Assembly: GCA_022661535.1 (NCBI GenBank)
Contig: JAKULF010000008.1
Coordinates: 3,162,001-3,226,000 of the forward strand
Direction of reading: 5' to 3'
Length of the DNA stretch: 64,000 bases
From: Eutypa lata
Taxonomy: Eukaryota; Ascomycota; Sordariomycetes; Xylariales; Diatrypaceae
Shown here piece by piece: positions 22,449-33,100 of this stretch. Position numbers and translations under genes: made by a program. Numbering within the stretch: position 1 is the first letter of the stretch; the number at the start of each line of letters is the position of its first letter. Under the pieces are notes generated by a model. That model was not told the DNA's origin. It ran no database searches and saw only the letters and a list, made by a program, of their open reading frames with translations.

Positions 22449-23624
22449 ATGAGTCGCGCTCTAGAAACAGATTTATTTTCTCTTCTGCCCACGTACTCTC
22501 AGAGTCTACCTCACCCTCTTGTTGAGCTAGCGTCGTCGTTGTTGGCCCAATCGCGCCACAGAGCTAGCACCCTCAAGCAAGAGGAAGAGGTTGCTAGAGC
22601 GTATGCCTGCTGTCACATCGCATGTGAACGCTTGAAGATATCACTTGATCTCCCCACTATCCAAGCGCGGCCACCAGTGCCTCCGAGGGTCTATAACAGA
22701 TTATACACCCATCTGGACAAAATCCTCCCTGCCAATGTGGCGACAAAATCGGGTAGAGTCAGAACGCCTAGTTCCAAACTGCAACGCACCCCCGGTCTTG
22801 GTAGCGGGCAGCGCATACCGTCCCGGGCGACGCCTACGAAGGAAGCATCTTTAGCTCAGTTTAGATCCCCTGCCGGGAGGGGCGATGGGACTCCGACGAA
22901 ATCCACGGGCAAACCGCCCGCCATCGCCGCGAAGAGGAAAGCTGGAGGTCCGGCCAGCGCGTTGCCGGCGTGGATTCGCCCGACTACCCAGTTCTTGTGC
23001 AGAGAGCTCGAGGAAGAGCGCATCGGAAAGACGGTGTTTGCAGGCATGCAGACCATAGCGGCACCGCAAGGGCAGCTTACTAAGGACAAGTGGGTGAACG
23101 AGCATTTGACGCCACTGCTCGCTGCCATCTACTTCCTCGTCTCGGTCCAGCTTTACATCCTTGAGCATAGTGGCGAAGGTGACGATAAAAAGCTGATTGG
23201 ACGCATACGAAAATCTATTCTGAAAGCGCTAGATAGGGCGCCAGCGGAAATAACCGCCAGGGATATGGATGAGGATGAGCTCTGGATTGGCTGGACTGAT
23301 GTCGGGCCCAAAGACTTCGATGCCGCCGTTCAGAAAGTGAGCGAGAGCGGATGGCAGAGCGGCCACTGGTTTTCGAGCATCAAGAATCTAGCTAGGACTG
23401 ACGACGATCCGGAAGATGCGGACGATGTGCAGATGGAGGATGTGGATGAAAAGATCAGCGAGAAGCTTCACCTCCAGAAGGGGGATAGCATGTTCCAGAA
23501 TAGATGGGTCATGACGGATAAAAAGAGAGAGGAGTACCAGGCTTGGAAGGACGAAATGATGCTGCGGATCGATGAGGTTGAGAAAGGGGAGAGGGTCAGC
23601 ACAGAAGTCGATACTAGAGCTTAG
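22449..23624 (+). CDS. ORC6: Origin recognition complex subunit 6
   Basis: Intronless, 391 aa. The N-terminal region (LPHPLVELASSLLAQSRHRA, then EVARAYACCHIACERLKISL) has the cyclin/TFIIB-like helical pattern of ORC6. A basic, Ser/Thr-Pro-rich linker follows (about residues 100-170; PSSKLQRTPG, RATPTKE, GTPTKS), which contains likely CDK sites (TPTK twice). A second conserved block is LPAWIRPTTQFLCRELEEER, then KWVNEHLTPLLAAIYFLVSV. The acidic C-terminus ends with FQNRWVMTDKKREEYQAWK. Known: ORC6 is part of the six-subunit complex that marks replication origins and helps load MCM. An MCB element sits just upstream. The frame is intact over its full length. Confidence 0.88.
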   Translation: MSRALETDLFSLLPTYSQSLPHPLVELASSLLAQSRHRASTLKQEEEVARAYACCHIACERLKISLDLPTIQARPPVPPRVYNRLYTHLDKILPANVATKSGRVRTPSSKLQRTPGLGSGQRIPSRATPTKEASLAQFRSPAGRGDGTPTKSTGKPPAIAAKRKAGGPASALPAWIRPTTQFLCRELEEERIGKTVFAGMQTIAAPQGQLTKDKWVNEHLTPLLAAIYFLVSVQLYILEHSGEGDDKKLIGRIRKSILKALDRAPAEITARDMDEDELWIGWTDVGPKDFDAAVQKVSESGWQSGHWFSSIKNLARTDDDPEDADDVQMEDVDEKISEKLHLQKGDSMFQNRWVMTDKKREEYQAWKDEMMLRIDEVEKGERVSTEVDTRA

Positions 23625-24107
23625 AGCCCTTTGCTATAGCCAAGATGGAAAGGCATGAGTATATATGCGAAGCGAATGTTTTAGCACCTTTTTCCAACGA
23701 AGAACCTTCCTTGCTCTATCCGTTTCAATGTGATCGCTAAACGGGCTCGTATAAAAAATTATCCCTGACAAGCACTAGGGCACCAAATGTCCCCCGACTC
23801 AGGAAATATTCAATGATAGTTCATTCAAGGCCCCTGTCGAATTACGAACACCGAGCGAAGGTGCTCAGTCATGGCATCTTACTTCGGTAAATGTTGAACT
23901 TGTTCGTGGCATTGCTGCCTTTATTTCTCAGGTCTTCCCCTGTCTTCCCCTATCTAGTTCTATCTCAGGGTTTCAAACAAATTAACATCCCCAGGCGTTT
24001 AATTAGTTTTTGGAACTGCATCTATTTAAACATCGTTCTACTAGGTACTCAACTTTCGTACCATACTCATCATTCCTCAAACATGTTACATCTCGGATTC
24101 CACCACG
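23625..24107. other. Intergenic, 483 bp
   Basis: 3' region of ORC6 and promoter of the 2EXR gene; nothing else recognised. Confidence 0.5.
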
Positions 24108-24998
24108 ATGGCAGACTACTCAGCCAATACCTCCAAGACATTTCACAGATTCCCGTACCTTCCAAGTGAGCTTCGGGCTTTGGTCTGGGGCCATTATGCA
24201 GTCGCCCCCAAGCCTCTCCTTCACGTCTTCGAGGTCGGTCCGGATAGACGAGCGATCCTCCGGAGAGTCCCCACTGACTATCATGGAGGTGGCCCCAAGA
24301 TGGCAAAACAGATCCGAAGTATCATGCAAGTTAATCATGAGGCTAGAATTAATGTCCTCAAGGGCCGGGAGATGATCTTTTGCCACATGTATAAAAGCTT
24401 CTACCTGTGTAATGGCACTCCTGGAGGCAGTTGGACGCTCCGCAACTCATATTTCTTCGTTGATTGGACAGTTGATATGATCTACCTTCGATGGAGCCGT
24501 CTTGACGACAAAATACATCTTCCCACTTTTCAGGAACTATTTTGGCCTAAAGTCAAGAATATGGCGGTCCAAGTCGTCAGACGCCCCTATCTTTTCGGGG
24601 TCGTACGGCCTGGACAGTTGTGCGAGAATATTCGCATCGTTCTACGACTAGGCGATAATGAACGGCTTAGCCAACTCCAGCGTATAACATGTACCGTCAA
24701 TAACTATTGCCGTCGTGAAGTCAGTGAGGTCGTACATTACGGCCAGAATGCCAACATAGGCTCCAAGTGCCCCGCTATTACCAAGTCGTATCTTCATCCC
24801 ATCAATGTCGGCGCACATGACTGCTACTGCATCAGAGAAATTAAAAGCCGCATTGATCAGGCTCGCACATATAGGAAAGACCTTACTCCATGGGACACTT
24901 TCATCCACAGCTCCCAGAACACAGTAGCGAGCGAGCTCCCCAGTGTCATGGGGCGGCCAATTGCCGTCGATATGGCTCTAATCCATCCACTGCTTTGA
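24108..24998 (+). CDS. 2EXR-domain protein
   Basis: Intronless, 296 aa from ATG 24108. The N-terminal FHRFPYLPSELRALVWGHYA is the 2EXR (F-box-like) signature F-x-x-F-x-x-L-P-x-E-L-R-x-x-I/V-W. IMQVNHEARINVL is a second conserved block of the family, and NSYFFVDWTVDMIYL a third. Known: 2EXR proteins form large expanded families in Pezizomycotina with no settled biochemical role. The remainder is hydrophilic with scattered cysteines. The frame is undisturbed, unlike several neighbours. Confidence 0.8.
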   Translation: MADYSANTSKTFHRFPYLPSELRALVWGHYAVAPKPLLHVFEVGPDRRAILRRVPTDYHGGGPKMAKQIRSIMQVNHEARINVLKGREMIFCHMYKSFYLCNGTPGGSWTLRNSYFFVDWTVDMIYLRWSRLDDKIHLPTFQELFWPKVKNMAVQVVRRPYLFGVVRPGQLCENIRIVLRLGDNERLSQLQRITCTVNNYCRREVSEVVHYGQNANIGSKCPAITKSYLHPINVGAHDCYCIREIKSRIDQARTYRKDLTPWDTFIHSSQNTVASELPSVMGRPIAVDMALIHPLL

Positions 24999-26039
24999 TG
25001 GTCACCGGTATGTTATTGGACACCAGGTTATTTCAACTATACTTCGTAACAATCGTAGTTACGTACCTATTAATGCCTAACTACGGCCTCCTTAGCCCAT
25101 ACTGATTAGCCTAATTGATTGTCTACATCCTTAAGAAGAGGTTTACTCAGCAGTATACAATAGGCTACGAGGAAATGATAATACTTGAAGCCGCCCTAGG
25201 ACGGCGTTGAGGATAGCCATCATCCTCAGGGTCTAGTTACTCATTCGGCGGAGGAATATATATCTCACATGGTAGAGATCACATAACTATATGGTAGTCA
25301 AGTAAAAATAGATTGCTTGAGACCAGAAACCGCGAACTGAGACAAGAGGACCCAGCTTATTATGACCTAAATCGTAACCAAGAACAATACAAGGGATGCA
25401 TAACTGACCAATGCATAAATGTATCAATGTAATCTGCAGGAACCGATATTAAATGCTCGCTGACGTATTTGAGTGTCCGGGAAAATCATTCTGACAATCC
25501 CATGTGCCCGATTGTCGTCACTATAAGCGTCTCTGATTGGATAAGACCCTGTGGGGTAGCAGCAGATGTGACGTTCACCAAAGCTAAACCATCGTAATAA
25601 ATACATCACAACTTATTGACGAAAATATATCCCTATGTATGTACTTACCTAACCTAACTACCTAGGTAAATGTATACATCGAGCAAGTGCATTTCACATC
25701 CAATGCTGAGTTGGAAGCATCAATCGCATTACTCAGGTGTTGCCACATCTTGTATACCATGTAGTAAGCTAGTATGTAGTTGTACTTGCCGACCCTTGTT
25801 CTAAACATCATGATAGCTCTCATGATGACGTGCCAAATGAACGTCTCTCTATTTTCTGTAGACAGTATCTAGGGCGAATAAAAGCAACTGTTGGTGCCCT
25901 CATGTTCGCTACTGAACTCTTCCTCTCCTATCGAAATCCAATTCAACAATATCAGTACAACGAATAGTCTTATCGGAAATTCTTATAACCTATAGCTATT
26001 GCATCAAAACCTAGAAACCTCAATACCGAAAACATCACA
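24999..26039. other. Intergenic, 1,041 bp
   Basis: AT-rich; no gene recognised. The right end is the promoter of the following gene. Confidence 0.5.
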
Positions 26040-27086
26040 ATGTCGACAGGAGGATCAGGAGCTGATTCCGGCCGTCTCTTCAACTACGGCACATCGACCG
26101 CGGGACCCAACGTGGATCTCACGGACGACCAAGCCCGAGGCACGAACGCTGGCTTTGTATGTCGCACCCAATGACTATCCCAACGACCATTCCCTTCCCA
26201 CCATTCATCCAATTACTAATACGACCCAAAAATAGAGAGAAACTGGCAAAGAAAGCAAGACCAGTGGTATCATGAACTCCCTCAAAGAAGCCCTAAAGCC
26301 AGGCGATACCCGTCATTCCGGAACCGGAACCGGGGCCGGAACGGGCCCAATGGGGGATACAACGCATGACGGACGCCACGGCGGCATCATCGAGACGATG
26401 AAGCCAGGCCACCAAGACTACGACGTACGCGAGGAGCACCAGCGTAACAACAAGAGTGGGATCGGCCAAGGCGTCGTGGACACGGTGAAGCAGGCGCTCG
26501 GTCGAAATGCTCATGATGACGAGAGCCACCGCGACGCGACGGGTGCTAACAGTGGGGTGGCCGGCTCCTCGGACCTGTCGCACACCGGCACCATGGCGGA
26601 TCCGGGACACGTCGGCAGCGCGCTCGAGAGTGGGTCTGGCGCTACTGATTATGGGGCCAGCCCGTCCGGCGCGAAGCAGAACCGTCTCGGTGCTCGCACT
26701 AGCGAGAACTATGACTACGATAAGCAGTTCGCCTCGACGGGGAGTCCTAAGGGGGCGTTCGGTAGAGGTAGCGAGCTAGGCGATAGGGCTGTGCCCAGGG
26801 TGTCGGCGTTTGACTCGCAGGGTAGTGTTGGGCATCAATTCACGGTGAGTTAAGATTACCTTGTTGAACAGAAATTGCATAGTTTTTAGGGACAGACAGT
26901 TCCACGAATGGATGCTAATGTTAATTTTTTTAGACGGAAGGCCCCATTGGCAGCATGGGCCAGAAGGTCGGCGGTCCGCTCTCGAAGGAGGGCACCATTG
27001 GAAAGCAATTCACCGACTCTGGTGCTGTTGGCGGCACAGTCCAGGATACACTAGGGCATGGCAATGCTACGAGAAAGGGAAATTGA
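26040..27086 (+). CDS. Gly-rich disordered stress-type (LEA-like) protein, three exons
   Basis: Exons 26040-26156, 26236-26844 and 26934-27086; introns 79 and 89 nt, donors GTATGT and GTGAGT, all phase 0; 292 aa. The protein is almost free of hydrophobic residues and rich in Gly, Ser, Thr, Asp and His, with short repeated themes such as SLKEALKPGDTRHS and TVKQALGRNAHDDE, and GPIGSMGQKVGG/GTIGKQFTDSG near the end. There is no signal peptide or membrane segment. This looks like an intrinsically disordered, hydrophilin/LEA-like protein that may protect cells during drying or sporulation. I do not know a characterised member. Confidence 0.75.
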
Positions 27087-28212
27087 ACGGATGAACTCTG
27101 ACTCTACGTTGGGCTAGGACGACGGAAGGTGTATATCAGTTTTGTTGTATCATAGGTTAAACAGTACTCCTTTTCTTTTCAAGGGCATTGCGCAAATATG
27201 CAGCACATTATTAAAATGAGCCGAATCGTAATCGTTGCTGCTTTATATGTGTGTCTTGAGCTGTTAATATGATCAATAGGGCATTGTCTTGTCCAATACT
27301 ACTTGTACTATGTGGGGCTTCCCTCCCCCTTTTCTACTACCCCTATCGACCCCTATTGATACCTGTCGACATGCGTTACACCACCTTCAGTGATAATAAA
27401 GTGTAAAGGTTTACTTTCTGGGACGTATGTTAACATATAGGTGACTTCCCATGACCCGGGAAGCTTGCTGTACTGGATAGGATCTAGGTGAAGAATATTT
27501 AGCTAATATATGCAATTTCCCTTCAAAGGCCCTCTTGAAGCCATGTGCAGTCCTATTAGTCTGATGGCAATCCAACGGCTGAAATCAAATGCTTTACCAT
27601 ACGTTTCTAGTTTCCCAAACCTTCTGGGCATATACTTAATCCTTGTTCTTGATCATGTTCTCAGGCGGGCGGTATCATAGGCCGTGAGGGTTACCCTAGG
27701 GGCTCCGTGGAAGAAAAAAACGAAAAGGTGCAGCCTTCATAATAAACAGATATATGTTGCAAGCCAACTGAACACGGAGGCTACGATTATAGGGGTATGG
27801 CATATCGCTGCACCCTATTAGTATTTTCTCCCGGTCTGTAAGAGGTACCAACCTCGAGAGATTTATGATATAAGGGCTGTATAATTATGTTCAGAGGACA
27901 TGGTTCGAGATACTCAGCTTCCATTAGCCAACCAGATCATTGAATAATTGTAGTACACGGATATCGTACCAATTTCTGATTCGTTATCATCTAGTTACGT
28001 GTCGTGCAATTCTCTGCCTAGCGAATCTGCCTAGCTAATCACAGCCACACTGAATCGATCCAATACCACATCTACCTATGAACCCAACGATTTCAGATGC
28101 CCCTCTTTCTCCTCCAACGAACTCTCGAAACCTCTCCAAGACAATATCCCATTGACCTCGACAGATCCTCGACAGATAAAAACAATCACTACTATCGAGT
28201 GCTTCTATCATT
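27087..28212. other. Intergenic, 1,126 bp
   Basis: No gene recognised. TA-rich, with a poly-A stretch near 27714-27720. Confidence 0.5.
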
Positions 28213-30310
28213 ATGGCTTCGCGGCCTAGGCTCCAAGATCAGCCAGTCCCAGGAGAAGAATGCACAATTGAGGAGACGAAGAATCCAGTGTCGGAAACCG
28301 CACAGTCCGAACGAATTGCCCCTGGCCGGCAAACTCTCGTCTATGAAGCACTGGATACTTCCAAGCAGTCCATCAGATTGATCAACATCCTACCGACAGA
28401 TAACCCCGACGATGAACCTGTGTCCTGCTGCCTACACTCTACAGAGCTCACACCCGACCTCAAATATGCCGCTATCTCCTATGTTTGGGGGGACGCCCAT
28501 GTCAAGAGATATCATCGTCAACGGCAAAACGCTTAGTGTTACTACAAACCTTGCTTCTGCGCTTTGGCATTTCCGAAAATTCGACATGCTTCGCTTAGGC
28601 GATGACGGCTAACGTTTACCTCTTTGGGCAGACGCGATTTGCATCAATCAATATGATACGGCTGAGCGTTCCCACCAGGTGGCTTTCATGGCCAACATCT
28701 ATCGTAATGCTCACAACGTCCTGTCATGGCTGGGACCCCGCGATGAACGCAGGCTAGATTTAGCCTTTCAAATATTGAGGGATGTCTACTACATTCAGAT
28801 ATCAGTCGGTATTAGCGACCAAAATAGAGAAGACAGTGTCCAGTCAGTTCTTGAACTTGCCCTAAAGTATCTGAAGAGGCCTGAAATGTGCGTAAAAGAC
28901 ACTGCGGGTGTCTTTGGTAACACGCGATTGAATAGTCTTTGGAACCTAAGTCACATGGAATATTGGAGCCGAATCTGGATTCTGCCAGAGGTCGCGTTAG
29001 CACGAGAGGGTCGACATTTCTTCATATACGGCGATGATATAATTGAGCGCGAGGTAGTTTCCATGTGGTACCTGTTCGCAGCCCTGGTTAAGCTGAAATG
29101 CACGAAATCAAAGACATATCTAGCATATATTGGTCCGGATGATTTCTTATGGTCCATCATAACGACATTTTCAGCCGGCCTTAATACAATGATGACAGTA
29201 CTGTCACTAGGAGGTCAAGAAGGTCTGACGCCCATCAATTTGCCGTTCTCCAGTCCCCGTATAGCTTCCGCCAGCGACCCTAAGGATTATATATATGCAT
29301 TCTTAGGGTTAATGGGGTCTTCTATGAAACCGGACTATTCTCGGCCTGTCCGAGAAGTCTATCTGGAGTGGTTCACTGCATGGTTGAAATATGATTATAT
29401 CAAAGCTCTGGATATAGTGACATATGCCGGCGTCGGTCTGCGCATGTCGAACGAATATGACTTACCTTCCTGGTTTGCACATATGTATCATCTACAACTC
29501 TTAAGAAGTTACGCAATTATAAATCTCGTCGTAGAGTATGATCTTCATCTTGATGACTTTCAACTACCCGGGCCCCAAGTTGGTACCACTGGTGTATTGA
29601 GTGTATACGGTTCCAGGTTCGCGACAATTACTGAAATACTCCACATGCAACAAGGAGAGCTTCAAAACTCACTGAGAGACCTATGTGTCTCTTTTCTTGA
29701 AAAGGCCTTACCAAGGATCCCCGGAGCGCGACCTCTGGAACAGCTCTTCTTAGTCTTATTCCAAGGATGGGATATCACGAGAATGGAGAGGCTACAAAGT
29801 CCTACTCCTGCTTCGTGCGTTTTGGCTGCGTTATTTCTGTCCTATCTGAAGTCCGATACAAGCAACCAAGATGACTCGTTCCGGCAAAGACTTGGGCTAG
29901 GTCAAAATGATGATCTATCACAGTTTCTGGAGAGCAAGTTTCTGGGCTTCTGCAATGAACATCATAGAGAAAGATGGGTAACTACCCTAGAATCTTATTT
30001 TGGTTCTCGAGGGGACTCAGTCAAGCAGGCCGAAATGTATAGTTTGTTCCAAGATGAGGTGGGATTACTCCTCCAATGCCAGGCAATCATCGTAAATGAC
30101 CGCGGAGTCCTAGGAAAAGGTCCATACGGTACCATGTCAGGGGATCAAATATGCATCATCGATGGATGTCCGTCACCAGTGATCTTGAAGAAAGATGGAG
30201 ACGGCTGGGTCCTAGTAGGAACTTGTTGGGTCCTAGGACTAACTCAAGAAGAAGTCCTAAACAAATTCGGAAGGAATGAACTGACTCTAGAGAGATTTGA
30301 TATACACTGA
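28213..30310 (+). pseudogene. HET-domain protein gene, disrupted by one frameshift and one stop
   Basis: The N-terminal frame from ATG 28213 contains FVYEAL-type HET entry (LVYEALDTSKQSIRLINILP) and KYAAISYVWGDAHV. The frame then shifts near 28500-28510 to RDIIVNGKTLSVTTNLASAL. After an in-frame TAA at 28610-28612 it continues with LPLWADAICINQYDTAERSH, VAFMANIYRNAHNVLSWLGP and about 520 further codons that are open to 30310. These are the standard HET blocks in the right order. Known: HET proteins trigger vegetative incompatibility and cell death. The frameshift needs removal of one base, unlike the losses elsewhere, and the stop is independent, so real inactivation is plausible. If both were errors the product would be about 698 aa. 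Confidence 0.8.
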
Positions 30311-31127
30311 TACTATGGATAAGTGAGCTTCGCAATCTCTGAACGGTATCGATCTTGGTAAATATGCTACGAACAGTGATCAGACCCTTACGGATGAAAT
30401 TTACCTTCTAAACTGAATACATTATCCTTTCGCGTATGTATATGTGTTAGAATGGGTGTCATACCAGGTCTAAGGATATATGTGAACATACATACCGCTA
30501 GTTAGTTATACATTCAGATATCTTCCAATGCTGCTGTTGAAACTCATGTTGCTGGGACTTAACTTTAGCCACAATAACGTGCAACTCATGATTTCGATAA
30601 CTTAGGTGAGATTGGAGTATCAAATTGAACCAAAAAGTAAACGGGTGCCACGATGATATCGCCAATGGCCCTAACTCTGAGAGACTTCGATCCATTATCA
30701 CACATACGAAGTCAAGCATGAACTTCATATTCCAGAACCATTTTTTCTTCATTTTGGGTATAAAAAAATATTTCTATAAGTTTTGACCGTATCCTCATAT
30801 CCTTGAGTTAGTTTCCGTTCCACTTTTTCGTACACTTTAAAACAACCAACCACCAGATCCCCTTTATTTCTTTCTTCTCCCCCTTTTCTTATCGTACAAG
30901 CCTTCTTCTTCTTCTTATTCGATGAGAGTAGTGGGTCGCCCCTCCAGTCTAATCGAACGCCATAATCATGACCATCCTCAATCCTCAGAACCTCTTGTAA
31001 GCCAACGTCTAAATGCGTACCTTAACCGATGTAGTAAATCAAAAGACCTTGCCATGCCATGCCATGCCGAATCCCAAACAATCTTAAAACGATAGGTAAC
31101 CAGGTACTCAGTTACCGCACTTGCTCA
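30311..31127. other. Intergenic between convergent genes, 817 bp
   Basis: Lies between the HET gene (plus) and MPGS (minus). Contains a pyrimidine-rich stretch (about 30870-30920) and a GCCAT repeat at about 31051-31069. No gene. Confidence 0.5.
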
Positions 31128-33100
31128 TTATTGCATCAACGAAGTCTGCCACCCATCCGAAGACGAGCGCCGCGAGCGACTGCGATCGTGATCATCGTCT
31201 CCAACACTCAGGTGAATCTTCTGTTCGCGGGCTGCTGGCTTGTCGAACCGCCGGCGGGGATTATGAGAGCGGCGGTAGCCGCCACCGTTAGTACCAGCAC
31301 TACCAGAAACATTGACATCAATACCAACAGCAGCACCCGCACCAGCACCCACACCAGCACCAGCACCAGTGCGACGACTACCACCACCGCTCAAACAAGC
31401 AGCGCCCCGGTCAGCAAGCAAGACATCGACCTCGGCCGCGAGGCCGAACTGGCGCAGACTCCCCGACTGGGCAGTCAGGACATCGTGGAAGATGGCGAAG
31501 TCGAGCGCAGAAGCCAGAGGCGGGTAGGTGCGCTCGCGGGGCGGCTCCTCTCCCGGGCGAGGACCAGACCCAGGTTCTCCGTCATGTAGCGGCGCAGCTG
31601 GGCCTGCAGGGCGGGCGTCGCCAGGAGGAGTGGTAGAGGGCCTTGAGGCCCTGGAGCTGCATGTCCTGGACGTGCTCTTCGCCCTTGGTGGTGTCGTGGA
31701 AGTGCGGGTTGCGCGTCTCGACTTGGAGGATCTCGACGAGTCGAGATGCTGATGATGGAGATGCGAGAGATGAGGTCTGCTGCTGCTGCTGCTGCTGCAT
31801 TTGAGCGGCGTACGAGGCCGGTGTTAATGTTTCCTGTCGCATCAACGACGGCAATGGGGACGGCGACTGGGATGATGAGGGTGATGAGGATAGTGACGAC
31901 GCAGGGGTGATGATTTCGACGTCACTGTCACTCTCGTGGCCGCTGTCGTGGTCCAGGGCGGGGACGGAGCCCTCGCCCCCGAACATCTCAAGGATGTTGA
32001 TCAACTCGTACGGCTCGATGGCGTACCCGCGAGCTAACCGTAGCTGCAGGCCCAGCTCCATGGTCATGGCGTGCTCTCCGGCATTGCCCGTGACGATAAG
32101 GTCAGAGCTGTAGCCGGTGTATTCCTATGTGTGACGTTTGAATTAGCAAAGATAATCCCTGCAATTAGGATTCAAGGTTCTGAGTTGAGATTGTGTATTC
32201 ATGCCTTCTGTGCCACACTCGGCCCGAAGAGGATCGATCGATCGGGTTGCCGAGGCGGCTCGGCAATTTACCCGATAGACGACGAGGGCAGCACAGAAGT
32301 GAAACAGATAACCCAATCTCGCTCGACTCCTCACACAACAAAAAAAAAAAGCCTACGTACCTGTAACAACTTATTCAACCACTCGTTGACGACGCGGGAG
32401 CTCCGCCCCTTCTTATCGAAGACAAGCCGGTCCCCGCGGACCTTGGGCTTCGAGTTCCAGGCGACGCGGACCATGGCGCAGGGGAGCGGGCGCTGTGCAG
32501 GGCCGCGGCGAAGACCTTGCAGTACTCGGTGACGGAGCCGGGGACGAAGTTGTCGGCGTCGATGAAGCCGACGCAGCGCCGGCCCGTCAGCGCCGCGATC
32601 GCCATGCCGATGATCATGGCCTCGCCCTTGCCGCGGTGTACCAGTCCCGTCCCGGCGACGTCCACGATCTCCGACATGCCGGCGGCGCGGAAGGCGGCCG
32701 CCACGCCGCCGTCCTCCTGGTGCACCGCGATGGCGGAGCGGTGGGCCTGTCCGCAGAAGGTCTTGAGGAGCCGGACCTCGGCGGCGTAGCGGTCTTCGCC
32801 GGTGGTGTTGCTCGGCCGCCCCGGTCGGTCGCTGTTGGACACCAGGATGGGCAGGCAGTCGTGCGGCACGCCCGACAGCACGCCCTCGATGGTTTGCAGT
32901 TCCTCGTTCATGCAGGCGATGACGATGACCATCTCCTCCTCGGCACTGGCGAGGACATCAGCAGGGACGACAACATCGCCGCCGGCGCCGAGCCGGGATT
33001 CTCGGGCTCGGAAGCCTGCGTCTAGCTCGATGACGTGCTGCAGTTCATTGATCTGGACGTTGCCCAACTGTTCGCAGTGCATACGGGCTCCAATTCTCAT
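31128..33100 (-). CDS. mpgS: Mannosyl-3-phosphoglycerate synthase (GT55), three frame breaks
   Basis: Exons 32361-33100 and 31128-32124; the 236-nt intron has donor GTACGT and acceptor ATAG, phase 0. The N-terminus MRIGARMHCEQLGNVQINEL, EEEMVIVIACMNEELQ, the sugar-nucleotide site GLVHRGKGEAMIIGMA plus CVGFIDADNFVPGSV (DAD motif), and EYTGYSSDLIVTGNAGEHAM match the MPGS family. Known reaction: GDP-mannose plus 3-phosphoglycerate gives mannosyl-3-phosphoglycerate, the precursor of the osmolyte mannosylglycerate. Three single-base losses (32481-32484, 31624-31625, 31552-31557) break the frame; corrected length about 579 aa. Additions not expected in bacterial or archaeal enzymes: a Ser-rich insert with seven Gln after a Met, and a Gly/Ala- then Arg/Ser-rich tail of about 90 residues. 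Confidence 0.85.

Noticed and set aside
32495..33025. Plus-strand frame of 176 codons opposite MPGS
   Set aside because: Antisense shadow of a GC-rich gene with clear family motifs on the minus strand.
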